Assembly (NCBI GenBank): GCA_030068075.1
Contig: CM057824.1
Coordinates: forward strand, 130,810,414 to 130,874,413
DNA: 64,000 nucleotides
Origin: Paguma larvata
Lineage: Eukaryota; Chordata; Mammalia; Carnivora; Viverridae
Reading direction: 5' to 3'
Shown: in pieces, positions 1 through 13,335 of the stretch
Layout of the letters: every line of letters begins with the position of its first letter
How positions within the stretch are numbered: position 1 is the stretch's first letter
The notes under the pieces: model-generated
The model's input: the letters and a program-made list of their open reading frames with translations, nothing else
What the model was told of the DNA's origin: nothing
Database searches by the model: none
Translations under genes and position numbers: made by a program

Positions 1-793
1 GTCTTACTGTAATAAAATGTCCACTGGCTTTTATATATTTGGTCTTCTATCAGTATATTTAGTGTATTTATTTTTTAGCTTTGTATTATTCCCTGACATA
101 TTGGGATGTTTCTACTCATTATGGCTTTTTTCTTTAGCATCATTCATAAATTTAACACTTAGGCATTACTGAAGTTAGAAGCAATGAATAAGTTAATAGA
201 TAGATCTGAACAGTTATATAATTTTATCCACTAAAACATTTAATTTTCTTATATCCTGCTAATGCCTATTAGAGCACATCATAAAATTCTTTTCATTAAT
301 GCCAATTTCTCAAAAACTAATTGAGTGAATACAGTGGAAGGAAAATATAATGAACTAATTGATATGCAAATCATTAGCAAAGTGAAGCTAAAATATTTAA
401 AAATGGAATAGCTTCAAGACTCTTTTAAAGCAGAAGTTCATATTATACGTACTCAACCAGAATCCCTTGTATTTTCAATATCATCATGAAGAACAGAGAA
501 ACAGTGTTATGGTTTTAAATTGATGGCCACTCTGTTTCTTTGATTCCCTGTCTCTTTGACTGAAATCTTGACCTGAGCAGTAAGCTCCTTTTCACTGGTT
601 AAGTGGTGATGTTAATTGTAGCAATACTGGTTAAGGAAGAAAAAAAGAAAAGGGCCTGGCAAATGTGAATTTAAGTCCTTCTCATAATCAATAACTATGA
701 CTTAATCTCTCCCAAACTTTAAGGAGGGTAACCTGTAGAATAGGGAAAAGAGGATTTTCTACATGGTCATGATAAAAGGCAATGCCGTATGTA

Positions 794-928
794 GTTGACC
801 CTTGAACAACAACATGGGTTGGGACTTCACAGGTTCACTGACGTTTTTTTCAGTATACAGTACTGCATTTTCTTTTTCTCATGATTTTCTTAATAACATT
901 TTCCTTTCTCTAGCTTACCTTATTGTAA

Positions 929-970
<42 letters not shown>

Positions 971-1143
971 GTATAATATATATAGCATACAAATTATGTG
1001 TTGACTATGTTATTGGTAAGGTTTCCAGTCAACACTCAGCTATTAGAAGTTAAGTTTTTCAGGAGTCTAAAGTTATACATAGATTTTCAACTGTGCGGGG
1101 TGGAGTCAGCACCTTAATTCCTGCATTGTTCAAGAGGCAGCTG
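794..1143. mobile_element. Tigger/pogo-like non-autonomous DNA transposon fossil
   Basis: The left end reads gttgacccttgaacaac and the right end ttgttcaagaggcagctg. These are imperfect inverted repeats of one another, and TA dinucleotides flank both ends (792-793 and 1144-1145), as expected for Tc1/mariner-pogo insertions. The interior resembles the human-known Tigger-type MITE with 'ttttcaactgtgcgggg' near the right end. A (TA)n run has expanded inside it. I am unsure of the subfamily (MER44-like). Confidence 0.7.
930..985. repeat. (TA)n microsatellite
   Basis: Near-pure AT dinucleotide run followed by interrupted gtatatgtataatatata, inside the DNA transposon fossil. Confidence 0.95.
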
Positions 1144-1824
1144 TAATTATTTTCTATAATAATTATTCAAACTGTAGAGCCTCTACTGATCTACATATAA
1201 ATGGCACATTTGTATTATATTGTTGATGTAGCTTACATACATCCACGCAGTCATCTTTTACAAACTATATGCATATGTACAGGCATGTCCTTCTCTCGGA
1301 TTACTATTTTAAAGGATAATCCTTATAACCCAGTAAAGAAAATAATCTATTGGAAAATCACCTGTGTTCAGTGGTTTATATATGTTACCTCAACATCCGT
1401 AACAACCTCAATGAGGTAGGCACTCCACTCCGTATTACTGATAAAGTAACTGATGTTCAAAGATGGTTAACATCACTAATCCCTTCAGATAGTAGTCATA
1501 ATTCACATGTGAGTCTGTCTGAATAAAGAGCCTGCACTGCAAGCACAGTACTTTATTTTTCATATGCTACTCGTCTGTTCCTCTTCAACATGACATCTGC
1601 TTCTACTAAGCCATTGACATTCTTCATTCAAATATTGCCCATATCTGAAACATCAAAAATACAAGTTTTCTCAATCTTTTGTTTTGTCACGAAGCCATTG
1701 TCACTCTGAAAGTCCCTTTTCTTTTTTTAACTCTTTGCTGTCCTGCACCTCCTTGGTTCTTCTCTCTCTGGTGGTCTGATCCACTTGTCACGTATTGTGG
1801 TAGAAGAGGAATGGACTATGGACA

Positions 1825-1965
1825 TGGTCCTGGATTAGAATCCCATAATCTCACCAAGTCATCTATTTCTCAACTATGTTTGCCCATCGGTGATAATAAC
1901 AGCACCTATCTCACAGGGATGTTATGAAGATTGAATGGGTAACATTTATAAAGCACCTAATATGG
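1825..1965 (+). repeat. MIR fragment (degenerate)
   Basis: Shows the MIR signature order: 'tggattagaatcc', then 'ctcaactatgtttgccc', 'cacctatctcacagggatg' and 'gaagattgaatgg', ending near a 'taaagcacctaatatgg'. An ancient tRNA-derived SINE core, heavily mutated. Confidence 0.6.
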
Positions 1966-4900
1966 TTCATATGACACTTCAAAATTTGGTTGTATTACCT
2001 TACTAATTTACTTTTGAGAATGAGGCCTTGAGATGTATGGGTTTTCTAAAGTTCTGACATTGAACTCTCTTCTTACACGTTTTATTTGTACCTATCTAGT
2101 GTGTAATTCATCCACACTCATGTTTCTAAATATTATTTTTGACTGCCTCTAATTATTCTGTTCTTATGTTCTAGATACAGCTCTCACTTTCTTACTACTT
2201 ACTTGACTGTGGCATTAATCTCTGCTCTGTTTCCTTCATTCTATGTCATTCTGGACTCCATTCTCAAAATATTCCTCTTAAGGCCTACATTTTATTTTAA
2301 TACAAATTATAAAGTGGCCAGTGATTATCCACAGCTATTCAAAAAACTAAAAAAAATCTATCAAGATGTTAAATTTATGTGAAAATCCCTCTGAAATCTG
2401 TCTTCCTGGTAAACATTGTCTATTTTATCTATTCTTGAAATCAAACTCATTCTTTAAGACTACATCAAATGCTTCCCCGTAACTAAAGTTATTGGAAATC
2501 TTTCTAAAGAGATGATGTCTTCGTCACACATTTTTATTCATTACATACTTTGTTAACAACTTTCCTAGAAGACTTACTCTAATTCTTTTTTTTTTTTTCA
2601 TTTTATACAGCACACACACATGTGCATAGCTGTGTGTACATCTAGCTTCTGCACTGTTCACTACATTATCTGGGTGAGATGTCACGTTGTGTTCAGTCAC
2701 CTTTGTATAACTTCATACATGGTTCCTGATTCTATAAATGATATTGAAAGTTAATTAGCAAATTTCTATTATTATAAAAATACACAAGTGGTAAAGATAT
2801 ATTCAGTAACATTTAGCAGTTTTTGAAAATTCTGCCTTACTTTTCTGATTTTCCCTCTCATATCTGTGAGAACCATTTAGACACATCAATATCAGGCTTT
2901 TAAAATCTTGACCCTCCTGTTATATTCTCTAAAAGGACATACTTACTTTCTCATTTCTCAACAAAACTCAGAATTCTTTGGTATATAAAAGAAATGGTGA
3001 AGTGGTAGAAAAGAAAACATTGCCTTTCTTTCTTTCAAGCCAAGTAAGCATGTCTTCAGATCAGTAATAGCCACCTCAGAGAGTGCTAGTATTTGGTTTT
3101 TGTGAGCCACGCAGTGCCTCTAAAGAATTTCTAAAACAGGCGAACATAAAGCTTGAATTAATGTACCATGCAATGTTATATGATATATAGAAAATTTTGT
3201 CAGTACCATTGAAACAGCCTTGCTTTGCAAGTTCTTTTCCGAATAGAGCTTGAGTGAGGCATACAATTGAAAGAGATAATAGTTATATTAATGAGATTCA
3301 GAAGCTATGCTTTATCTCAAAACACTGCCAAACTAAATACAATGTAAACAGAGATAAAGTGACATGCTTAAGAAGAATAAAGCATAATCTAGAAGCAGAA
3401 AATAAAGCAGAAAAAGCATTTGCAGTCATCACATTTCAGACATGATTGGAGAGATCTGAAATATAGCCCATCGGAAGGAGAAAGCAATCACTGAACGCAG
3501 TGCGTGGTAGGGTGGGGGAGCGGGAGATTCAGAGCTCTGTGGAACATTTGTTAGCGTACTGGAGCTCCACAGTGCTTTTCTTGCAAAACCACTGACACCC
3601 AGTTTTCAGTCCAGCCACACAAATGTGCAGCGATTTGAATGTTAGCACAGAAGGTCAAAGACAAAATTTCTCCCCATGGGTGTTATCAAATACCGCAAAG
3701 CCTTTATGACTTGAAGGTTTTTCACATCTGTTCTCATCTGTGAATAGGAAATGAATTTCTCCAAGAGAAAAAGTCTTATTTACTGTAACTGACATAGAGT
3801 GGCTTTTTCCATTCTGCTTCGGATGCTACTGAATTTCCACTGTGCTTAAGACGTTGTAGTTGTACCTGGAATATATAGGATAGTTAAAGACAATCTCGGT
3901 AGAATGTTTCGATACTGTTTCTTGTATTTTCAAGTATATATCCTTCACTAAGGAATAATTTCCAAGAAATAATTTCTTGTGCAAATACTTATCATCTTTA
4001 TAGAAACACAAAGATAGATGTTAAATATGTATTAGAGGTCATATATAACTTTAACCATACAATTCATTTAACCATCTTCATTTTATATTTTGAATTTTCA
4101 TTAAATTCGAGAACATTAAAATAAGAGGATTAGCATTTACATAAGGGAAGCTTTTGGAAAAACTCTATTTTTAATGCATGATTGGCAGGCAAAGACTGAA
4201 CCTGGACAGATATCCTCAGGGAGTGTTTTGGAAAATTAATAGATTTTAATTTTTTATATGGAAACATTGTCAATAAAATCATTCATCTTAAATAGTTTTC
4301 AAGTGATTAAAGCTGATGATGAGATAGAAAAGTTCCTTGCACATTATCTTTAAGTTAAAATAATAAAACATTATCAGTGGCAATAGAAATATACTAAGAA
4401 CTCTGCTTCATTATATATTCATTATATATTAGAATGGCATCCACAAAAAGCTTGCTGCTTTGCACAGCAGAGTAAATCAATTTAAAAATTCTAGAAAATA
4501 CTTACAGTCATCTGGAATGCATTATTTATTTTGAAGGTGATAAAATTCTCATATAAGAAGTTTGCAGACTCACTTAAGCTCACATTGTTAAAGTTACCGT
4601 TGGACCTTTCTACCTTAGTGCGGTAATTAAAATAATGCTGAATAATTTATTACGGGTGTCACAACATGTGTGCATATTATAACACTGATACTAGATATGA
4701 ATCCATTAATTTCAATTTTCTTTTTACATCATATTCTGTTTAATGATTTAATCCTTACCCTTAAACTTTACCTAAAGTTAAAATTATAAATTATACAGAA
4801 AATTAGAATGGAATTTACAATATTGTTATTTTCCAGTAACAACATTCCAACATTGATTTTGAATGAGGTCAACACCCTAAAGAAATTATGGATGTACTTA

Positions 4901-6057
4901 TCTGCTGTCATCCGTAGTAGTAGCATTTAAAATAACTTCATTCAAGGACTTTAGAATAAGCCACACAAAGAGAAACTGTCCATAGGATACTTTAATATAC
5001 ATTGCTTTGGGCTTAATTTTGAATAAATAAAATTCAGAATAACAGTTAGAAATTCCTGACGGAATTCCAACGGCATACTAAAAAAACAGGAGTCTGGGAA
5101 TTTTAGGAAAGACAGTTTTTGCCAACTAAATACTGTAAGGTCTACTGTTAATATTCCAGAAATAAAGATGTATAAAGTACCACCTAACCTAGAGAATAAC
5201 AGGAAGGCAAATGCTCTGATAAGGTCACTTTGAATTTGCTTAATATCATCTAGAGATATATGTGTAGATATATACATATACATATGCATGTTCCTATACA
5301 TATATTCACAGTAATTGTTATTCAGAGAGAACAACTTGCTGAAAAACAAAATATATGTATATTCATATCTGAAAATAATAGAGTAGAACATTTAGATCTC
5401 TGTAAAGTATAGCTGAATGACTTTAGAAGGGGCCCTCTTCTAATTCAGTAACAATGATACATTTTGTTATGTTAATCTGGATATTTTCACATTAATTCAC
5501 AGATCACAGAATATGCTTTTATTCATCTCAGTGATACTTTAAAAAAAATCTATACACTTTTCATCCAGGAAAAACTATTCCATGATATGTGTATCTTCTA
5601 TAGCTAAAACTTTATAACTTCCAAATAATATCATCTCCACCCTGGCTAGTGTCTGAAAGAACACTCTGCTTAGCCACCAATTGTACAAGTGTTGTCCTTC
5701 CCAAGTTTCCTTGACCAAGGAAGGCCAGTGAGAGATAAACACAAATTTTGTTCTAATCCCCAGATTTATGACCTTGGTTCAGGGCCACATCAGCTGGAAG
5801 GACAGGTTAACTCTTTGTAATTTATTTTCCCAGGAGTTGCATCATTTTTAAAATTTATAAACCTTGAGTAATAGTGGTTATTTTGGGATGCCGGCCACTC
5901 AGGAATATTTGTAAGGAGCTATAGAACCTGTCCTGTGTAATTTCTGGCTGTAGATAGATGATGCTATATCTATAGAATTAATTAGGGGTGCTCTTTGGTT
6001 ACCCCCTTATCATATACAAAAAATTAGAAGACTACTAGATAAAATCGTTTGTGATTC
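1966..6057. other. Intron sequence, largely unrecognised
   Basis: AT-rich unique sequence. About 2400-2600 has a faint resemblance to an L2 3' end (ctgtcttcctggtaaac onward). The block about 3440-3840 is of higher complexity and repeat-free. An open minus-strand frame at 4951-5391 has no recognisable protein features and low-complexity N-terminal composition. Confidence 0.5.
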
Positions 6058-6229
6058 TTTCATTCATTCAACAGATACTCATTGATAGCATATTATTCTG
6101 GGTATTCTTGGTGAATAAATAGATGAAAATACTTGTACTCATGGGCAATCTACTCCACTAACTAGAGACAGTAAAGGTAAACAAGTGAGTTGTACAATGT
6201 GTTAAGTGCTGGTAAGGATTATTAAATAT

Positions 6230-6421
6230 GGGGTGCCTGGGTGGCTCAGTCAGTTAAGCAACCAACTTTGGCTCAGGTCATAATGTCACAGTTCATGACT
6301 TTAAGCCCCACACTGGGGCTCAACTCATAGCCCACTTCAACTCCTCTGTCTCCCGTCTCTCTGCTCCCCCCCTTCTCTCTCTCTTTCAAAAATAAATAGA
6401 CATTAATAAATAAATAAAAAT
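6230..6421 (+). mobile_element. Carnivore tRNA-Lys-derived SINE
   Basis: Head ggggtgcctgggtggctcag with Pol III A-box-like start, CT-rich body (ctctctctctctttc), and A-rich tail with aataaata units. The copy is shortened in the middle compared with its neighbours. No clear target-site duplication seen. Confidence 0.9.
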
Positions 6422-6605
6422 AGTAAACTAACTAGGTGGGAGTATATCCTGGAGGGAGTCAGAGTCAACCTGTGAGCAAACGTTGAAGAAGTGAGGGAGT
6501 GATCAGTCACACTGGACTGATAAAAGGTCTTTGATTTTTGCTCTGAGTGAAATGTGGAGCTGCTGATACATTTTGATTAGATACATGATAAAAAATCTAA
6601 CTTAT

Positions 6606-6824
6606 GGGGCGCCTGGGTGGCTCAGTCGGTTGAGTGGCCGACTTCAGCTCAGGTCATGATCTCACCTCTGTGAGTTCAAGCCCCACGTCGGGCTCTGTGC
6701 CGATGGCTCATCAAAGCCTGGAGCCTGCTTCAATTTCTGTATCTCCCTCTCTCTCTGCCCTTCCCCTGCTCACACTGTGTCTCTATGTCTCTCAAAAATA
6801 AATAAATGTTGAAAAAAATTTAAA
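6606..6824 (+). mobile_element. Carnivore tRNA-Lys-derived SINE with perfect target-site duplication
   Basis: Full-length copy from ggggcgcctgggtggctcag to an A-rich tail. The 16-base sequence aaaaatctaacttatg flanks it exactly at 6591-6606 and 6825-6840 (the first g may belong to either), which shows L1-mediated insertion and a fairly recent date. Confidence 0.95.
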
Positions 6825-7289
6825 AAAAATCTAACTTATGTTTTTAAGTAATTACTTTTTAAATAATCTTGCAGCTGTGTTGATCTAATTCCTGTTTTTA
6901 AGTGATTGAACCTACTGCACTATTGATAATGGAATCACATATTAAAGGAGGAAAACGGATTAGGATGTTAATGGCAAATATCCAAGATGAGAGACGATTG
7001 ACTTATGTGAGAATTTTAACCGTAGAAATGGCAGGGAGTGATCTGATTCTAAATATCATTAGGATTTTCTGATTTATCACATGTCAGTCGTGAAGGAAAG
7101 AGAGGATAAAGATTCTGAAAATTATCAAACCATAGCATTTTTCCACCAGTATTTTCCACCAGTATTTTTCCTACTTCTTAAGGAAGCAGTATGTTCCACA
7201 ATTCCATATGCTCTTAATTCACCAATTGTTTACCTTGTATTTGTCCAGTTTTGCTATTTTATTGTAAAGAGGACCTGAAACTCATGATG

Positions 7290-7725
7290 AAAGAAGTACT
7301 AAATACTCACCATGACCAAATCATGACCATCAGTCAATAAATATATGAAACATCTTCATCAGGTTCAGGGAAAATGCAGATTAAAACAGCAGTGAGACAC
7401 CACAGTAAACATGCCACTTAGACAAGAAAGTTAAAACATGTTAATGGCAAATGTTGGTAAGTGCTTGAAGAAGGAATCACTCTCATATATTTTTGATAGG
7501 AGTGCAAAACAGCAAAAACAATTTGATAAAAAAAATTTGACAATACCTTGCAAAACTGAAGTCTCACATCGACTTTACTTTAACCCAGCACATCTTCCCC
7601 TAGGTACACATACTATAGATTCTATTACACATCTTCTCAAGGAGGCAATTGAATGTACACCACATAATACTTTGTAATAGCCAAAAAAATAATAGTAATA
7701 ACCTTGACACTTATCAATATGTGAA
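7290..7725 (+). mobile_element. Old L1 fragment, 3' part of ORF2 (sense)
   Basis: Contains degenerate L1 ORF2 3'-region landmarks in order: 'catcttcatcaggttcaggg', 'gcagattaaaacagcagtgag', 'ctctcatatatttttgatagg', 'gtgcaaaacagcaaaaac', and 'gtaatagccaaaaaa'. Reading frames are broken; no functional protein is expected. Confidence 0.75.
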
Positions 7726-7769
7726 TGCATATATTATATTATTTATAAAGTGGAGTTTTATTATTTATC

Positions 7770-8290
7770 CACTGTTATGAAACAACCCCAAAGTATAACT
7801 GCTGAAGACAACATTCATTTAATTATCTTACAGTTGCTGCGGGTCAGGAGGCTGGCTATGATTTAGCTGAATTTTCTGTCTCAGGATCTCTCATAGGATA
7901 TAGTCAAGATGTTAGCCAGAGTTGTTGTCTCATCTCAAGGCTAAAATTTGGGGAGAATCTACTCTCAAGTTCATTTAAGTATTTGTTGGCAGGATTCAGT
8001 TCCTTGTGAGCTGTTGGACTTACAGCCTCAGACCTCACTGGCTATTAGAGGCCTCCCTTGCTCTGTTATTTGGGTTTCTCCATTCTGCAGCTCACAACAT
8101 GGCAGGTGACTTCCATCAGGGCAAACAAGTGAAAGGGTAAGAGAAGGTGAGCGAGAGAGAAGCCAGAAGCTTTGTAATCTAATTTTAGAAGTGGCATCTC
8201 GTTGCTTTTGATTTTCATTTAGCACAAGTCAGTAGGAAGCAGGGATCATTGGCATACGTCTTAGAAACTGTCAACCACAGCTTCTAAGAG
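7770..8290 (-). mobile_element. LTR-like ancient repeat (MaLR/ERVL type, family uncertain)
   Basis: Reads like the reverse strand of an old mammalian LTR: 'gttatgaaacaaccccaaag', 'cttacagttgctgcgggtcagg', 'ttctccattctgcagctcac', 'gaagtggcatctcgttgc'. No internal viral genes are adjacent, so it would be a solitary LTR or fragment. Confidence 0.5.
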
Positions 8291-9400
8291 CAATTAAAAT
8301 ATAGAACAATTAAAACATAGGCTCTAATGCTTCAAGTGCTAGTCTCTCTGCATAAATGTTGCATGTTGAGTGAAAGGGACAAGGTGCATAAAGTTATATA
8401 CAGTACAGTACTTCTATAAGGCATAAATACATTTGAAACAATACGATAGATAGGTACATAGATACATAGATAATAGAGATGTAAAGAAAACACGTGGAAA
8501 TTTAAACACTATTTAGAACAGTGATATATTGTTTGTGGGACAGGAAGAGCACATTATCAAGCAGTGTAAACAGAAGGGTTTGATTGTTGTTGTAAGGATT
8601 TATTTCCTACTCTGATTGTTAAGTATTATGTAAAATCTATACCTCTTTTACAGTACGTCAGAAAAAAATCGAGAACTTGCATTCTATTTCAGGAGGGGTT
8701 CAAACATGTCATGGAATTTTCTTTATGGAGTGAATGGAAAAATCCTGGTCCCTACTGGAGGAATGGAACATACAGCAAAATGTCTGTCTGTCTCATTCTC
8801 AGCTCCCTAAACAGTGGTGTGTGCAAATTTATCACATCTTTACTGATTCTCAGAAGCAAGCCTTCAACACTATTTGAATCTCATCATACTCCACTTACTC
8901 CAGTTTGTTGAAAGCAACTTGTTTTCTTGACTGTTTTAACATTTGATCATGGCCACCTTATGCTAAACTATATATATTATCGTCAGATTTTTTTTTTTTG
9001 TCCCAATACTTATTTCTAGACTGACTTTTAAAATGGAGTCCATGGGAATACCATACAGTCTTTGCTATACTATGTTTCCCTACCTACAAATGTATTTGTG
9101 GAAGTTTACTTTGAATAAATAAATACCTAAAGATATTTTCTCAAATTTGAATTGAGTTCAACCAAAGTTTCATATTTTTCTCCTATTTTAAAGTCACCAT
9201 AGAACGTACCTTGGGGTAAATCTCTGTCATTTTGTCTATAAAATGCCTTCTTTCCTTCTTTTGGTTTTCAGAGTACAGATTATGTTTTTTTTTAGGGGGG
9301 GGAGATCACTTTCAAGCAACAGACGTAACAATGAGAACATGTAATGTAATTTGTATTTATATAGAGGGAAATTTTGTATTTTCCACAGGAAATTTGTATT
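8291..9400. other. Intron, nothing recognised apart from a short tetranucleotide run
   Basis: AT-rich sequence; a degenerate GATA/GATACATA run lies near 8445-8475 and a T run near 8989. No gene or dated repeat could be supported. Confidence 0.5.
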
Positions 9401-9648
9401 TTTTTAAAGTTTTTATTTCTTTTATTTTGAGAGAGAGAGAGAGAGAAGGAAGACGGACAGAGAGAGGGAGAAAGAGAGAGAAAGCACAAACATGGGAGGG
9501 ACAGAGAGATAAGGAGAGAGAAAAAAAATCCCAAGCAGGTTCTGCACTGTCAGCACGGAGCCCCATGCAGGGCTCAAACTCATGAACTGTGAGATCATGA
9601 CCTGAGCTGAAATCGAATGCTTATCGAACTGAGCCACCCAGGCACCCC
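9401..9648 (-). mobile_element. Carnivore tRNA-Lys-derived SINE (minus strand)
   Basis: Left side is the T-rich tail followed by (GA)n; the right side is the complement of the head, ending gagccacccaggcacccc. Body includes the 'tcatgacctgagctgaaatc' block. Full length. Short open frames on both strands over it are repeat shadows. Confidence 0.93.
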
Positions 9649-9739
9649 AGGACATTTTACATTTTTAAAGAGAGCTTAGTTTATTGGCTGATATTTTAAG
9701 CATTATAGTACTAATAACTACATTTGTTTGGGTTTCTCT

Positions 9740-9890
9740 ATTCTATGAACATTTCTAAGTACTTTGCAAGTATAAATTTATCTAATCCTCATAAAATCCA
9801 ATGCCACAATTCCTACAGATGAGAAAATACAGAACATCAAGTTACTTGCCCAAGATCACATAGCTGGGAAGTGGTGGATTTGGCATTTGC
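9740..9890 (+). repeat. Ancient MIR/L2-class repeat fragment
   Basis: Shows 'tttctaagtactttgcaag', 'ctaatcctcataaaat', 'cagatgagaaaatacagaac' and 'acttgcccaagatcacatag', the familiar order of a very old mammalian-wide repeat (MIR3/MIR-class, name uncertain). Confidence 0.6.
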
Positions 9891-12008
9891 ATTTTGATGA
9901 TCTGTCTTTAGTGATAAACTCTTATCTCATTTTCTCATTCATCCTGTGTATTAGTCCCTTCTATTCACATTCTGTATGTATCTATTCCATAACTAGTCCA
10001 ACAAATATTTAGTGAATACATTTTTGTATTAGTCATTGTTCCTAAATTGGGAATATGGAAGCAATACAGATTTTTATTGCTCTAAACAGTAAATGTACCT
10101 CAGATGTGTTTTTAGGCTAAGGGATTTAAATGTATCTGAATAATCACCTAGTTGTGTTTTTGTAAATCATATTAAGTTAAATATCGAATAAAAACAACAA
10201 GAAATAATATACCTAACATTTTTTAGTATGTATTCTACGCCAGGGAACTGTTCTAAGAGTTTAGTTTAGGTATACCGATTTATTCAAAACATATACATAC
10301 ACACATATGACATAATTGTGATTATCTGTATTTAACAGTGAACAATCTGAAACACAGATATTTTGACTAATTTTCTAATTTGGGCTCTATTAGTAGTCAT
10401 CAGATGCCATTTTTTGCCAAATAAATAAATATAAAAATAAAAAAATAATAACAAGACTGTTTTATCACAGCTAGAATTCATTAATAAATTAAAAGAATCT
10501 TCTATGTTTATTTAGTCTATATACTTTTAAAATCATTATTACTTTTAAAATTTGTCATTAAACATTCTTTGATTTGTTTCTTTCCTGACCTCCAAGCAAC
10601 ACTTTGCCACACAGACTATGCCATGCACTCTCGCTTGCTGTGATACCAGCACTGTCTTGGTCTCCTATCTTCTCTCTCTTTCCCCTCCTTTCTTTATGCC
10701 TACATTTTGTTAAAACAACATCTCGCTTATTTTTATTATTTATTTGTTGAAATTGTGGATGGTAAAAGACAGTTTCAAATTAGCTTAATTTAATATCCTT
10801 GCTTAAAAACATAAGCATTGTAAACCGTAAGTGTCCCCCAGTTATTGCTATGTTTTTATTAGGTGATTCTACTGGACCATGAAATCCAAGACTGCAGCCT
10901 AAAGATGTCAAAGCACCACCTTCCAATCATAGTGTGCTTTGATACTAAAAGTACAAATATTATTCTGTGATATTTTTCTTTTCCTTCTATCCCTTTTCCC
11001 CCCACTCTCATTTAAATATGATGAAAAATAGCAAATCCACCTTATTCATCTTTCTAATTTTTTTATTGCTAGTAAGATGCTATCCATCATCTGTGTTTAA
11101 GAATTTTCTTAAATTGAATTGTGTTGCTCTCTAAAATGTTTCCAGGTGGTGTCAGGATCAGAAACTTGGAAAATCACAGATTTAATGAAAGCTCGTTTTG
11201 GGACTTTGTAATTGAAGAACAGAGATATTGCATACAATATACTTAGTTGTTGGTTCAATAATATTCCTGATAATACTTATGAAGTTGAGACCCATAGAGA
11301 GGGCATTATTTTCCACTTTATGCACATAATTGTAGGTGAGAAATGAGAGAGATGTGTAGTAATAATTTGTGCATTTATAAAATATTTTTGAAGATACTAC
11401 TCCAGTGTGTGCTAGGTGCTAAAATTTTGACATCCTTACAAAATTGCCAAGCAATTAAGAATGATGGCAAGAGTAGCAATTGGAAATTAATCATTGCTAA
11501 AAATTAGAAGCGGTGTATTGATTTGCACTAAGAAAAAATTAAAAGTACAATGCCAAAAGTACCTGGTTGTCTAACTATTGGAGCTATCGAGCTGATTTAG
11601 TAGATGAGGGGGTAATAAATTTCACCGAACTTTTCATAAAACAGAGATGTGCATGGAACATCCAAAATATTGCCTAATAAATTGAACTGCTGTAGAATTT
11701 ATATGACAGTTCTCCCTTTTATAATTTAATGAGAAAAGTTCTGACAAAAAACTTACAGGAATATATGTATCATTATCATATACTTCCTGGGAAAACAGTA
11801 TGAGACATGCACTTTTGAAGAAAGTAACAGGCTATGAAATTAAATATAAGTGCCAAAAGACTTGGCTCATTTTAGCTGAAATTTTATACTGTAGCATGAA
11901 TGCTCATTAGTGTAGACTATTGCTGTTTAAGAACTCTATCTACTGTATTTCATGGATAATATTCATGGTTTAATCATTGCTAGAAATTATTAAAAGGGCA
12001 AAATTTAT
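9891..12008. other. Intron, largely unrecognised
   Basis: AT-rich unique sequence with short A/T runs (for example an AAAT-rich stretch near 10420-10450). No coding potential or dated repeat found. Confidence 0.5.
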
Positions 12009-12216
12009 GGGACGCCTGAGTGGCTCAGTCAGTTGAGTGCCCGACTCTTGGTTTCGACTCAGGTCATGACCTCACAGTTCGTGCGTTCGAGCCCCACATT
12101 GGGTTCTGAGCTGACAGTGCGGAGCCTGCTTGGGATTCTCTCTTTCCCTTTCTTTCTGCCCCTCCCCTGCTCATGCTTTTTCTCTCTCTACAAATAAGTA
12201 AACCTTTTTTTTTTTT
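12009..12216 (+). mobile_element. Carnivore tRNA-Lys-derived SINE
   Basis: Head gggacgcctgagtggctcag, an intact-looking Pol III B-box region (gcgttcgagcccc), then gcggagcctgcttgggattc and CT-rich body with a tail ending in a T run after 'aagtaaacc'. Confidence 0.93.
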
Positions 12217-13335
12217 AATGGGAAAATTTTAGGAGAAAGTTAACAAATCTTGCTTGTTTCTAAAAACTTGAAAACATGAACCAATTGAAGTAAATTTCAG
12301 ATAGAATCATTTTTTGTGGTTTGAGAAACAATCATGAGAAGATACTATTTATACATATTATGCAGTTCATACTGTTTCCAAGGAGTATGATCTTACATTA
12401 GTGTGTCACTTTTCCAACTGTCAAGAGGTCAAGATTTACAAAAACCGAAGTCTATTTCTTTAAGTATCTAACCTTATTTAGCGGTATATATAATTATCAT
12501 TTTTCATAAATATTTTAAATGCATTCTTATGTTTTATCCCTACTTAAACAGAATACGTAGAACACAATGATGAGTCTTCTCATGTCATTATGAAAGCCAA
12601 TTTTGTTCATTTTAATGAAATTACATTCTCTTGAAATGGACCATTTTCTTAGGGCTCTCAGGTTGTTTTTAACTTCTAACTTTAGAACGCTCTTCTGCGT
12701 ATCCATTTCATCCTTTTTATATGTGTAATTTCACAGATAATTGTCAGCCCTTTCTCCTCACATATCTTGCTCTAGATTGTAGTCTGCAATGATATCTTAT
12801 CACCAGGGACTTTTGGATGGTCGAGGGCGCTAGATTCCTGTCATACATGTAATCCTAGCATTACTTAAATATAAACCAGTCATGCATATCTGAAGTTATC
12901 ATTAACTCAAATTATATGACATAAATGTAAGAAAATGATTTCCGAAAGAAAATGTATACAAATACACATTTATATTAGTTCCTACTGGAAAACAAACAGA
13001 TTGATCACTTAAGAACAAAATGATGTTAACTTACAAGATTAATATTACTCTAATTATAAAGTCTCTGAACTAAATACTTTTGTATCTCTTACTAGAAGAA
13101 CCAGTCAGTAATTATTGTGGGTAAATTGTACAGCTATGTTCGAATGTTGCTTGATCTGCCACCTGATGGCACTCATGTGTTTGGTACCAGAGGGCAGTTA
13201 GCTTCTCTCCTGGTGAATGGGGTTTAGATGACTTAGAAATATAGTCAATATTCTTAGGAAAATTAAAATCACTATGTGGAGATTTATTTCAATTAACAAG
13301 ACTAATTTTTGCTAGATGTGTAAGAATATATTTCA
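12217..13335. other. Intron, nothing recognised
   Basis: Unique AT-rich sequence between a SINE and an L1; no coding signal or repeat identified. Confidence 0.5.

Larger units (their letters stand above)
6058..7110 (+). repeat. Ancient LINE-associated interspersed repeat, split by two SINEs
   Basis: The pieces 6058-6229, 6422-6590 and 6841-7075 line up in order with a common old mammalian repeat. It starts 'attcattcaacagatactcattg', passes 'gaagaagtgagggagtgatc' and 'tttttgctctgagtgaaatg', and reaches 'gcagctgtgttgat' and 'ggcagggagtgatctgattc'. The family name is uncertain; I think it is linked to old L1/HAL1 elements. Two SINEs interrupt it, so it is older than both. Confidence 0.5.

Noticed and set aside
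4951..5391. 146-codon open frame on the minus strand
   Set aside because: No recognisable domain, low-complexity tyrosine/methionine-rich start over a TA/CA-rich stretch, no splice or promoter context. A chance frame in AT-rich intron.
9232..9655. Overlapping frames on both strands rich in RERE or SLSL
   Set aside because: Translations of the SINE (GA)n/(CT)n body.
12009..12110. tRNA-like sequence with A-box and B-box
   Set aside because: This is the head of a dispersed SINE found about 20 times here, not a tRNA gene; no cloverleaf with mature ends was seen.
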